Assembly (NCBI GenBank): GCA_020024155.1
Contig: JAHHUE010000052.1
Span: 1-11,500, forward strand
Source of the DNA: Oscillospiraceae bacterium
Lineage (GTDB): Bacteria > Bacillota > Clostridia > Oscillospirales > Ruminococcaceae
DNA: 11,500 bases
Direction: 5' to 3'
Below are positions 1 through 6,786 of this stretch, piece by piece. The notes beneath the pieces were generated by a model. It was not told where the DNA came from, searched no databases, and saw only the letters and a list, made by a program, of their open reading frames with translations. The position numbers and the translations under genes were made by a program. Position 1 is the stretch's first letter, and every line of letters begins with the position of its first letter.

Positions 1-241
1 ATATATAACAAATATAAAAACAAAAAAGGATAGATATATGTTAAGAAATTTATTATATAGATATATATAACGAAAATTCCTCTAAAAAATTATAAATATA
101 TCAATGGTCAATAAAATGCTAGTTATTTACATATAAAAAAACATAGAAAAAATAAAAATTTATTATAATATATTACTTGTTTTATTTCTAAATAAGATTT
201 ATAATAAAAACGTTAAACATATAACATAAAGGAGAACTGAT
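1..241. other. AT-rich leader upstream of fprA
   Basis: This stretch is almost entirely A and T and holds no credible gene. A ten-codon ORF at 38-70 is the only short frame with a start, and nothing supports it. The useful content is at the right end: a promoter at 177-205, a weak dyad at 212-225 and the ribosome binding site AAGGAGA at 229-235, six bases before the fprA start. Where the upstream gene ends cannot be seen. Confidence 0.6.
177..205 (+). promoter_or_regulatory. Predicted sigma-A promoter of fprA
   Basis: A -35 box TTGTTT (177-182) and a perfect -10 box TATAAT (200-205) are separated by exactly 17 bases, which puts transcription start near 212. The gene start at 242 and its AAGGAGA site follow directly. 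A/T-rich sequence gives chance matches, but the perfect -10, ideal spacing and position make this the best promoter in the leader. Confidence 0.6.
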
Positions 242-1399
242 ATGTATATTTCTAAAAATGTAAAATATATAGGTGTAAATGACCATAGCGTTGATTTATT
301 TGAGGGTCAATATGTAGTACCTAATGGTATGAGTTATAACTCGTATGTTATTATAGATGAAAAAATTGCAGTTATGGATACAGTAGATGCAAATTTTGGA
401 GATGAATGGCTTGCTAATCTTGATAAAGAATTAGAAGGAAGAAAACCAGATTATCTTGTTGTTCAACATATGGAACCAGACCACTCTGCTAATGTCACAT
501 TGTTTATGGACAAATATCCGGAAACAATAGTTGTAGCATCTACAAAAGCTTTTATAATGATGAAAAACTTTTTTGGTACAGACTATGCAGATAGAAGATT
601 GGTTGTAAATGAAGGTGATACATTAAATTTAGGTGAACATACACTTAATTTTGTTGGAGCACCAATGGTTCACTGGCCAGAAGTTATTGTTAGTTATGAA
701 TCAACAGAAAAAATATTGTTTTCAGCAGACGCATTTGGTAAATTTGGCGCATTAGATATTGAAGAAGATTGGGATTGTGAAGCAAGACGCTATTATATTG
801 GTATAGTTGGTAAATATGGTTTACAAGTACAAGCTTTACTTAAAAAGGCATCTAGTTTAGATATACAAATGATTTGTCCTCTTCATGGTCCTGTTCTTAA
901 AGAAAATCTTGCAAGATATATTGAATTATATAGTATTTGGGCTTCTTATGAACCAGAAAAAAGAGGTACTCTTATAGCTTATGCTTCTGTATATGGACAC
1001 ACAAAAGAAGCTGCTGAATTGCTTGCTTCCAAATTAAGAGAAAAAGGTTGTAAAGAAGTATTGGTAAGAGACCTTTGCAGATGTGATATTCCAGAAGCTG
1101 TTGAAGATGCATTCCAATTTAGTAAAATAGTTTTGGCATCTGTAACATACAACAGCAGTATGTTTCCACCAATGAAAACATTTATAAACCATCTTACAGA
1201 AAGAAATTTCCGTTATCGCACAGTTGGCTTTATAGAAAACGGTTCATGGGCAGCAACAGCAACAAAATCTATGCAAAAATTGCTTGAAGAATGCAAAAAT
1301 TTAACATATTGCGAAAATAATGTAAAAATTATGTCTGCACTAAATGATGAAAGCAGAGCACAAATTGAAGCTTTGGCAAACGAGTTAGTTAATAACTAA
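242..1399 (+). CDS. fprA: FprA family A-type flavoprotein (flavodiiron protein)
   Basis: Soluble cytoplasmic flavodiiron protein that reduces O2 to water and/or NO to N2O, protecting anaerobes. The N-terminal metallo-beta-lactamase-like domain (about 1-240) has the full di-iron ligand set: H76, E78, D80 in HMEPDH (76-81), then H144 (MVHWPE), D163 (SADAFG) and H215 (CPLHGP). The C-terminal flavodoxin domain begins near 242 with the FMN phosphate loop ASVYGHT (248-254). At 385 residues it matches class A and lacks the rubredoxin or flavin reductase extensions of other classes, so it needs a separate electron donor, usually rubredoxin, not encoded here. The start is set by AAGGAGA six bases upstream. 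It appears monocistronic, with its own promoter and terminator. O2 versus NO preference cannot be told from sequence. Confidence 0.95.
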   Translation: MYISKNVKYIGVNDHSVDLFEGQYVVPNGMSYNSYVIIDEKIAVMDTVDANFGDEWLANLDKELEGRKPDYLVVQHMEPDHSANVTLFMDKYPETIVVASTKAFIMMKNFFGTDYADRRLVVNEGDTLNLGEHTLNFVGAPMVHWPEVIVSYESTEKILFSADAFGKFGALDIEEDWDCEARRYYIGIVGKYGLQVQALLKKASSLDIQMICPLHGPVLKENLARYIELYSIWASYEPEKRGTLIAYASVYGHTKEAAELLASKLREKGCKEVLVRDLCRCDIPEAVEDAFQFSKIVLASVTYNSSMFPPMKTFINHLTERNFRYRTVGFIENGSWAATATKSMQKLLEECKNLTYCENNVKIMSALNDESRAQIEALANELVNN

Positions 1400-1400
1400 T

Positions 1401-1470
1401 ATAATAGAATGAAAAATAGACAGTAATAAAGTTTAGTTGTACTTTGTTACTGTCTATTTTATTCTATAAT
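1401..1470 (+). terminator. Long imperfect hairpin terminator after fprA
   Basis: Arms at about 1401-1431 and 1442-1470 form a long stem. The inner core pairs AATAGACAGTAA with TTACTGTCTATT, the outer part pairs ATAGAAT with ATTCTAT, and the loop is ten bases. The T-rich run TTTTATTCT lies within the descending arm, as in many A/T-rich intrinsic terminators. It starts two bases after the fprA stop and may also stop leftward transcripts. Confidence 0.8.
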
Positions 1471-1563
1471 GGCACTATGTGGAGGTCATATTTAAAGATA
1501 CTCTTTTACTTTATAATATATGCATAAAAATATTTATTATGAATTTTAATTGATTTAGATTAT

Positions 1564-1583
1564 ATTATAGTCTAAACTATAAT
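1564..1583. repeat. Small inverted repeat between two terminators
   Basis: ATTATAGT and ACTATAAT form a perfect eight-base inverted repeat around CTAA. It overlaps a second imperfect dyad at 1554-1576 (TTTAGA ... TCTAAA). It lies between the fprA and peptidase terminators, where no gene starts, so its role is unknown. In DNA this A/T-rich it may be chance. Confidence 0.35.
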
Positions 1584-1601
1584 TAAAAATATTATGATAT
1601 A

Positions 1602-1649
1602 AAAATAAGCAGTATCAAGAATTTAGGATTGTCTTGATACTGCTATTTT
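1602..1649 (-). terminator. Intrinsic terminator of the M3 peptidase gene (bidirectional)
   Basis: AGCAGTATCAAGA (1608-1620) pairs perfectly over 13 bases with TCTTGATACTGCT (1632-1644) across an 11-base loop. A/T tracts flank both sides, so it can work in both directions. It lies just beyond the peptidase stop at 1673 on the minus strand. fprA already has its own hairpin, so this one most likely serves the peptidase. Confidence 0.85.
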
Positions 1650-1672
1650 ATTTAAAAATATTTAATTTGAAA

Positions 1673-3361
1673 TTAAATTTCTTGTTGGTCAGCCCAATTT
1701 CCGATTGTTACACAAACATCTTTAAGACAACCATTATCAAGAGGAGAGATAAGACCTGCTGTTTTAACCAAATCAACAAATGTTTTTGTGCCACCCATCT
1801 TTGTATATTTGAGATATGTTTCCCAAGCTTCTTTTGGGTCTTTTAGATATTTTGCAAATACCTGTAAAGCGACTGTTTGAGCCATACAATAATCAATATA
1901 GTAGAATGGGTAAAGGTAAATGTGCAATTGTCTTTGCCAACCAGCACCACGGCCATAGAATGGAAGATTGTCAAAGTCCATATATGGACGGAATTCAGAT
2001 TCCAATTTAGCCCAAGCTTCATTTCTTTGTTCTGGTGTCCAATCTGGATTTGTGTAAACAAGTTCTTGGAAGTAGTCAACCATTGTACCATAAGGGATAA
2101 ATGATAAAGCATCCTCAGCATGAGAAAGTTGATATTTAGCTGTTTCTTCTTCAAAAAAGAGATGATGCCAAGGACTTGTCAAAAATTCCATACTCATTGA
2201 ATGAACTTCACAGCCTTCCATAGATGGTTGTTGTAATGCAATATATGGAATTTCTTTTCCAGCAGTGTAGAATGCAAATGCATGACCTGCTTCATGTGTG
2301 AGAACATCAACATCACCAGAAGTACCGTTGAAGTTTGAGAAGATAAATGGACAATTATAATCGTGTAAAGAAGTGCAGTAACCACCTGGTGCTTTACCTG
2401 GTTTAGAGATAACATCAAATAAGTCCATATCAAACATAAGCTCAATGAATTCCTTAGTTTCTGGGCTCATTTCGCTGTACATTTGTTTTGCACAAGCTAA
2501 AAGATGTTCAGGTGTTCCGTGAGGATTTGCATTTCCGTCTTTAAATGCAAATGGGTCATCATAGAATTTAAATGAATCAACACCAATTCTTTCTCTTTGT
2601 TTTTCTTTAAGTTTTTTAACAAGAGGAACAAGGTCTTCTAAAACTTGTTTACGGTAATTAGCAACATCTTCTGCATCATAACAGTTTCTTTGACGACGAA
2701 GATATCCAAGTTCAAGGAAGTTTTCAAAACCTAGTTCTTGAGCTTGTTTTGTTCTGTTTTTAATAAGATTATCAAAAATCTGGTCAAATTCAGCACGATG
2801 TTCATCAAAGAATTTGCCTTCAACTTCAAAAGCAGCTTTTCTAACAGCTCTGTCTGGACTTTGTTTATATTGACCTAGCATTGGCAATGGCATATCTTTG
2901 CCGTCAAAATTAACTGTTGCACTAGCGTATAATTTTTGATATTGAGCTGTTAATGTGTTTTCTTCCTGCATCAAAGGAATAATTTTTGGGTCAAAACTTC
3001 TTTGGCTCATTTCTGCATTTATAAACATAACGGAGCCAAGCTCTTTTTCAAGTTCTTTACGGAAAGGAGAATTGATGAGTTCTTTTTCAAATTCTTGTTC
3101 TTTTTCAGTGATAACAGGACCCATTTCGTCATAATATTTTCTTTCTTCATCATAGAACTTGTCACGAGTATCAATTGTATTTCTGATATGAGCAATGGTG
3201 CCACAAGTATTGAAAGATGAAATAGCTTTTTCAAAAGCTTTTAAAATTTCAATTTGTTTCTCAGCACTATCAGCTTCTTTTAATTGTTTAGTAAAATCAG
3301 CAATTTTTACAAGAAGTTCTTCATGAGAAGGACGACTGTATGGTATTTCATTAAATTTCAT
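1673..3361 (-). CDS. M3 family oligoendopeptidase (zinc metallopeptidase)
   Basis: Cytoplasmic zinc peptidase of the thimet oligopeptidase/PepF group (M3) that cleaves short peptides. The zinc motif HEAGH is at 356-360 (H356, H360, catalytic E357). The third ligand E385 follows 29 residues after H356, in GCEVHSMSMEF, the spacing expected for M3. The 562 residues form one mostly helical chain without signal peptide or membrane segment. The start is supported by AAGGAG about ten bases upstream and the strong promoter at 3432-3404. The gene is divergent from a peptide ABC importer, which fits a role in degrading imported peptides, but shared regulation is inference. Within M3 it looks closer to the shorter 'M3, not PepF' oligoendopeptidases than to lactococcal PepF, so no symbol is given. 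Confidence 0.93.
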   Translation of the reverse strand: MKFNEIPYSRPSHEELLVKIADFTKQLKEADSAEKQIEILKAFEKAISSFNTCGTIAHIRNTIDTRDKFYDEERKYYDEMGPVITEKEQEFEKELINSPFRKELEKELGSVMFINAEMSQRSFDPKIIPLMQEENTLTAQYQKLYASATVNFDGKDMPLPMLGQYKQSPDRAVRKAAFEVEGKFFDEHRAEFDQIFDNLIKNRTKQAQELGFENFLELGYLRRQRNCYDAEDVANYRKQVLEDLVPLVKKLKEKQRERIGVDSFKFYDDPFAFKDGNANPHGTPEHLLACAKQMYSEMSPETKEFIELMFDMDLFDVISKPGKAPGGYCTSLHDYNCPFIFSNFNGTSGDVDVLTHEAGHAFAFYTAGKEIPYIALQQPSMEGCEVHSMSMEFLTSPWHHLFFEEETAKYQLSHAEDALSFIPYGTMVDYFQELVYTNPDWTPEQRNEAWAKLESEFRPYMDFDNLPFYGRGAGWQRQLHIYLYPFYYIDYCMAQTVALQVFAKYLKDPKEAWETYLKYTKMGGTKTFVDLVKTAGLISPLDNGCLKDVCVTIGNWADQQEI

Positions 3362-3403
3362 TGGAATTCAACTCCTTCATTAAAGTATATTATAATTAAG
3401 CTT

Positions 3404-3432
3404 ATTATATAAATAAAAATAAATGGTGTCAA
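3404..3432 (-). promoter_or_regulatory. Consensus sigma-A promoter of the M3 peptidase gene
   Basis: Read on the minus strand, TTGACA (3432-3427) is followed after exactly 17 bases by TATAAT (3409-3404). Both hexamers are perfect consensus. Transcription would start near 3397, giving a leader of about 36 bases that contains the AAGGAG site. No operator overlapping it is obvious, so strong constitutive expression is the simplest reading. Confidence 0.8.
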
Positions 3433-3497
3433 ATAAAAAGCTTACACTTAATAATAATAGGTTAAACATACAAAAATATGAATATTTATAACCAGTA

Positions 3498-3528
3498 TTT
3501 GTAACATATCACAATAGAATGTTACAAA
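3498..3528. promoter_or_regulatory. Perfect inverted repeat, candidate operator of the binding-protein gene
   Basis: TTTGTAACAT (3498-3507) and ATGTTACAAA (3519-3528) are perfect reverse complements separated by 11 bases, so the half-sites are centred 21 bases (two helical turns) apart. The site lies about 25 bases upstream of the proposed -35 box of the binding-protein gene, a typical activator position. G and C at matching places in both arms make it less likely to be simple A/T noise. The regulator is unknown. Confidence 0.5.
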
Positions 3529-3552
3529 ATTTAAAAAAATTAAGTAATCATA

Positions 3553-3581
3553 TTGATTTTAATGTAAAAATCTCATAAAAT
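3553..3581 (+). promoter_or_regulatory. Predicted promoter of the substrate-binding protein gene
   Basis: TTGATT (3553-3558) and TAAAAT (3576-3581) are spaced by 17 bases. Transcription would start near 3588, leaving a short leader with CGGAGGT just before the start codon. The -35 box is only moderate (4 of 6), which would fit help from a factor bound at the 3498-3528 inverted repeat. Confidence 0.5.
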
Positions 3582-3613
3582 TAAAGCATATTTTATTTCA
3601 CGGAGGTACAGCA

Positions 3614-5470
3614 ATGAAAAAAATACTTTCATTACTCCTTGCTTCATGTATGGCATTTTCGCTTGTTGCATGTGGCGGAGAAAAACAACAAAACTTAGGT
3701 GATGGACAAAGCACAGGTACAAATGTTAAAAATGAACTTGTAATTGGTTCTACATCTGATTTGAATGCAGATATGATGTCTGGTTGGACAAATATTTCAA
3801 CAAACAAACAAATTAAATCTTTAATCAACGAAAATGGTGCATCAACAGTCGTTTTCACAAAAGATGGTACATTCCAAGTTAATCCATCTGTTACTGAAAA
3901 GCTTGAAACAATTGAAAATGAAGATGGTACAAAAACATTTAAAGTTACACTTGTAGACGGTCTTAAATGGTCTGATGGTTCTTCAATCACAGCAAAAGAC
4001 TATGTTTTTGCAGCACTTCTTACAAACTCACCAGAGTTTGGTGCATTGGATGCAGATAATTTCTCAGGTCAAGATTATGTAGGATTTGAAGAATTTAATG
4101 CTGGTGAAACAAAAACATTTAAAGGTGTAAACCTTATTGATGAAAAAACATTTTCATTCACAGCTAAGGCAGATAAATTCCCATTCTACTATGAAATCAC
4201 ATTAGCATCAGCTTCACCATATCCAATGAGTGTAATTGCTCCAGAAGTTGAAATCACAGACGATGGCAGTGGTGCTACATTGAGTGATAACTTTACAGTA
4301 GAATTACTCCAAAAAACAATTAATGACCCAAAAACAGGTTATCGTTATAACCCACAAGTTACATCCGGTCCATACAAATTTGTAAGCTTTGACTTGTCAA
4401 GTAACCAAGCTGTATTGGAAATTAACGAAAACTTCTGTGGTACATACGATGGTGTTAAACCTTCTATCCAAAAACTTATATTTAAAAAAGTAACAGATGC
4501 AACACAAATGGATGAACTTAAAGCTGGCTCAGTTGGACTTATCGCTGGTGTTTCCGGTGGTACAGCTATCAACTCAGGTCTTGACCTTGTTGATGAAGGG
4601 GTTGCAGCATATTCATCTTATCCTCGTGCAGGTTACGGCAAAATTATCTTTGCATGCAACCATGGGCCAACACAGTTCCAGGCTGTAAGACAGGCAATCG
4701 CATATTGCATTGACCGTGACGAATTTGCTAAAGAATATTCAGGCGGTTTCGCAAAAGTTGTTGATGGTTACTATGGTCTTTCACAATGGGAATACAAAGA
4801 CAACAAAGATGCAATTGCAGATAAACTTACACACTACACATTAAACCTTGAAAAAGCAGAACAACTTCTTGTTGAAGATGGTTGGACACTTAACAAAGAT
4901 GGTAAAGAATTTGTTAAAGGCACAGACGATGTTCGTTATAAAAAAGTTGATGGTCAGTTGATGCCACTTGTTATTGAATGGGCAAATACACCAAACAACC
5001 CAGTATCAGACCTTATCTCTCGTACACTTCCTGATTCAATGGCTCAAATTGGTATGAAACTTAACTCAACAACTGTTGAATTCGGTGTTCTTATACAGAA
5101 TGTTCAGCAGGCTGGTGGAGAACAGAAATATCATATGTTCAACCTTGCAACAGGTTTTGCACCACAGAGTGCTGTATGGTACTACTACAATAAAGATCTT
5201 AAAACATATGGTGGTGCATACAACCAAGCATTTATTGCTGATGACCAATTGCACAACATCGCACAAGAAATGAGAGCAGTTAAGTCAGGCGATAATGAAA
5301 CATGGAGTAAAAAATGGTTAGAACTTGAAATTCGTTGGAATGAACTTGTACCAGAACTTCCACTTTACTCTGATGAATATCATGAGTTCTACACACCAAA
5401 TCTTAAAAACTATACTCCAGACGGTCTCTGGTCAACAGAAAAAGCTATTGTATACGCAAGTATGTCTTAA
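3614..5470 (+). CDS. Peptide/nickel-type ABC transporter substrate-binding lipoprotein (SBP family 5)
   Basis: Extracytoplasmic solute receptor of the Opp/Dpp importer, lipid-anchored outside the membrane. Residues 1-20 are a lipoprotein signal: MKK, a hydrophobic core and lipobox LVAC with modified C20. Family 5 signatures follow: LKWSDGSSITAKDYVFA (117-133), SGPYKF (251-256) and AVRQAIAYCIDRDEF (357-371). At 618 residues it is somewhat longer than typical 520-560-residue OppA/DppA proteins. GGAGG lies seven bases before the ATG. It precedes the permease and ATPase genes but is separated from them by a terminator and a second promoter region, consistent with making receptor in excess. Many codons end in C (AAC, TTC, GAC), more than in neighbouring genes, which hints at high expression. 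The substrate is unknown; di- or oligopeptides are likeliest. Confidence 0.93.
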   Translation: MKKILSLLLASCMAFSLVACGGEKQQNLGDGQSTGTNVKNELVIGSTSDLNADMMSGWTNISTNKQIKSLINENGASTVVFTKDGTFQVNPSVTEKLETIENEDGTKTFKVTLVDGLKWSDGSSITAKDYVFAALLTNSPEFGALDADNFSGQDYVGFEEFNAGETKTFKGVNLIDEKTFSFTAKADKFPFYYEITLASASPYPMSVIAPEVEITDDGSGATLSDNFTVELLQKTINDPKTGYRYNPQVTSGPYKFVSFDLSSNQAVLEINENFCGTYDGVKPSIQKLIFKKVTDATQMDELKAGSVGLIAGVSGGTAINSGLDLVDEGVAAYSSYPRAGYGKIIFACNHGPTQFQAVRQAIAYCIDRDEFAKEYSGGFAKVVDGYYGLSQWEYKDNKDAIADKLTHYTLNLEKAEQLLVEDGWTLNKDGKEFVKGTDDVRYKKVDGQLMPLVIEWANTPNNPVSDLISRTLPDSMAQIGMKLNSTTVEFGVLIQNVQQAGGEQKYHMFNLATGFAPQSAVWYYYNKDLKTYGGAYNQAFIADDQLHNIAQEMRAVKSGDNETWSKKWLELEIRWNELVPELPLYSDEYHEFYTPNLKNYTPDGLWSTEKAIVYASMS

Positions 5471-5510
5471 TGAAATTTAATATATAGTTTAGGAATTAAA
5501 ACTAATAAAT

Positions 5511-5550
5511 CAAAAGGTTCCTCTTCATCATGTAGAGGAGCCTTTTGTTT
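5511..5550 (+). terminator. Terminator between binding protein and dppB
   Basis: CAAAAGGTTCCTCT (5511-5524) pairs with AGAGGAGCCTTTTG (5534-5547) over 14 positions, with one G-U pair and a nine-base loop. TTTTGTTT follows on the right. It is the most GC-rich hairpin in the window and lies 40 bases after the binding-protein stop. Partial read-through would give more binding protein than permease. Confidence 0.88.
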
Positions 5551-5633
5551 ATGAAAAAATATTTAAAGGTTATATATAAAGGACATAAAATCATTTATAC
5601 GCAAATAAAATATTTTTTACAAATTGTATTATG

Positions 5634-5651
5634 TTTGTTAAATATTACAAA
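5634..5651. promoter_or_regulatory. Imperfect dyad with TTACAAA, candidate operator for dppBCDF
   Basis: TTTGTTAAATATTACAAA has matching five-base ends (TTTGT/ACAAA) and a mostly symmetric centre. Further TTACAAA copies lie at 5617-5623 and 5686-5692, and the same heptamer forms both arms of the inverted repeat before the binding-protein gene. This suggests one regulator for both transcription units, but A/T-rich background makes the case weak. Confidence 0.3.
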
Positions 5652-5737
5652 AAAAGCAGCATTATTTAGTCTAATAACACATATATTACAAAAATGAAAA
5701 ACAATTGGAGAAAAACTGTTAAAAAGTATTTTATTTG

Positions 5738-5746
5738 TGGTAAAAT
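5738..5746 (+). promoter_or_regulatory. Candidate extended -10 promoter for dppB
   Basis: TGG followed by TAAAAT fits an extended -10 element (TGn plus near-consensus hexamer). No good -35 box lies at the right distance, so it would rely on the TG extension or an activator. A nearby TACAAT (5749-5754) is an alternative. The strong terminator upstream makes some promoter here likely, but its exact place is uncertain. Confidence 0.35.
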
Positions 5747-5787
5747 AATACAATAATCTTATATAAATTAGAAAGAGAGGAATTAAA

Positions 5788-6771
5788 ATGCTTAGATATA
5801 TCGCTAAGAGATTAGTGTACATAGTATTTGTCTTCTTTGTAGTTTCCATTCTTATGTTTGGTATTTACAAATCAGTTCCGGGCGACCCTGTTGCTATGCA
5901 ACTTGACGGTAAGGCAACTTCTATGACACCTGAGCAATACCAACAATTATATGATCAAACAAAAGAAAGACTGGGACTTGATAAACCAGTCTATGTGCAA
6001 TATTTAGTATGGATTACTGATATGATGCAAGGTAACTTTGGTATTTCTTCCATACATCGTGTTCCAGTTATCAAATTGGTAGCAGAGCCAATGAAAAATA
6101 CAATATTGCTTAATGTTGTTTCATTAGTGTTGGTGTTTTTGATAACGATACCACTTGGAATTGCCACAGCAGTTCGTAAAGGCTCAAAATTTGATACTGG
6201 TGTACAGATTGGTACTATTGTAGGTTATAGTATGCCAAGCTTTGTTATTGCACTTATTGCAATAGTTATTTTTGCAGTTAAATTCCCGTTATTGCCTATC
6301 AGTGGTGTAAATACTGCTGGGCTTACAGGTTCTAGCTGGGTTATGTTTAAAGATAAAATGTATCATATGGCATTGCCTTTGATAGTAATGACAATTGCTA
6401 GTTTGGGAAGTATTACAAGATATGTTCGTGCTGCTATGATTGAAGCTTTAAGTATGGATTATATCCGTACAGCAAGAGCAAAAGGTTTGCGTGAAAAAGT
6501 TGTTATTTACAGTCACGCATTCAGAAATGCACTTATTCCGGTTGTAACAATTATTACAGCATGGTTTGTAAGTATTTTCAGTGGTTCAGTTGTTATAGAA
6601 ACTATATTCCTTTGGAATGGTATGGGTAAAATACTTTTGGATTCATTGCTCAAACAAGACTTTGCAGTTGTTCTTGCAATGCAGATGTTCTATGTAATAC
6701 TTACATTAGCAGGCAACTTACTTATGGATATTGCATACGGATTTGTTGACCCACGTGTTAAACTTGACTAA
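5788..6771 (+). CDS. dppB: Dipeptide/oligopeptide ABC transporter permease, DppB type
   Basis: Membrane subunit that forms the translocation pore together with DppC. Its 327 residues match the family. The N-terminus MLRYIAKRLVYI leads into TM1 (about 9-27), followed by the conserved VPGDP (30-34) and the extracellular segment LGLDKPVYVQYLVW (62-75). Further membrane segments lie at about 104-128, 140-165, 194-208, 250-272 and 294-318. The EAA coupling loop, which contacts the ATPases, is at about 219-245 (EALSMDYIRTARAKG). The usual C-terminal DPRVKLD is present. GAGAGG lies seven bases before the ATG. dppC follows after 15 bases. Unlike its two larger partners, this subunit carries no insertion. 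Confidence 0.95.
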   Translation: MLRYIAKRLVYIVFVFFVVSILMFGIYKSVPGDPVAMQLDGKATSMTPEQYQQLYDQTKERLGLDKPVYVQYLVWITDMMQGNFGISSIHRVPVIKLVAEPMKNTILLNVVSLVLVFLITIPLGIATAVRKGSKFDTGVQIGTIVGYSMPSFVIALIAIVIFAVKFPLLPISGVNTAGLTGSSWVMFKDKMYHMALPLIVMTIASLGSITRYVRAAMIEALSMDYIRTARAKGLREKVVIYSHAFRNALIPVVTIITAWFVSIFSGSVVIETIFLWNGMGKILLDSLLKQDFAVVLAMQMFYVILTLAGNLLMDIAYGFVDPRVKLD

Positions 6772-6786
6772 GGAGGATATTATTAA

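Larger units (their letters stand above)
5471..5787. other. Intergenic region between binding protein and permease genes
   Basis: These 317 bases hold no credible gene. They contain a strong terminator (5511-5550), three copies of TTACAAA (5617-5623, 5645-5651, 5686-5692), an imperfect dyad TTTGTTAAATATTACAAA (5634-5651), a candidate extended -10 (5738-5746) and the dppB ribosome binding site GAGAGG (5775-5780). The layout implies that the binding protein and the rest of the transporter are transcribed at least partly separately. Confidence 0.6.

Noticed and set aside
38..70. Ten-codon ORF in the leader
   Set aside because: It is extremely short, made of A/T-rich codons, with only a weak AAGGA-like stretch upstream; it lies far before the fprA promoter.
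1477..1527. Sixteen-residue ORF containing GGAGG near its start
   Set aside because: The GGAGG is inside the frame instead of before it, and no ribosome binding site precedes the ATG.
1673..3361. Several plus- and minus-strand open frames inside the peptidase gene, such as 1816-2010, 1843-2154 and 3002-3220
   Set aside because: They lie in other frames of a long gene with intact catalytic motifs, lack ribosome binding sites and give low-complexity translations.
212..3470. Ten-base word GTTAAACATA upstream of both fprA (212-221) and the binding-protein gene (3461-3470)
   Set aside because: It is short and A/T-rich with a different position relative to each promoter; chance is sufficient.
3598..3990. 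130-residue minus-strand frame opposite the start of the binding-protein gene
   Set aside because: It is antisense to a well-supported lipoprotein gene and has no ribosome binding site or recognisable domain.
5595..5849. 84-residue minus-strand frame in the dppB upstream region
   Set aside because: It overlaps the dppB start, translates to A/T-driven I/N/F/Y-rich sequence and has no ribosome binding site.
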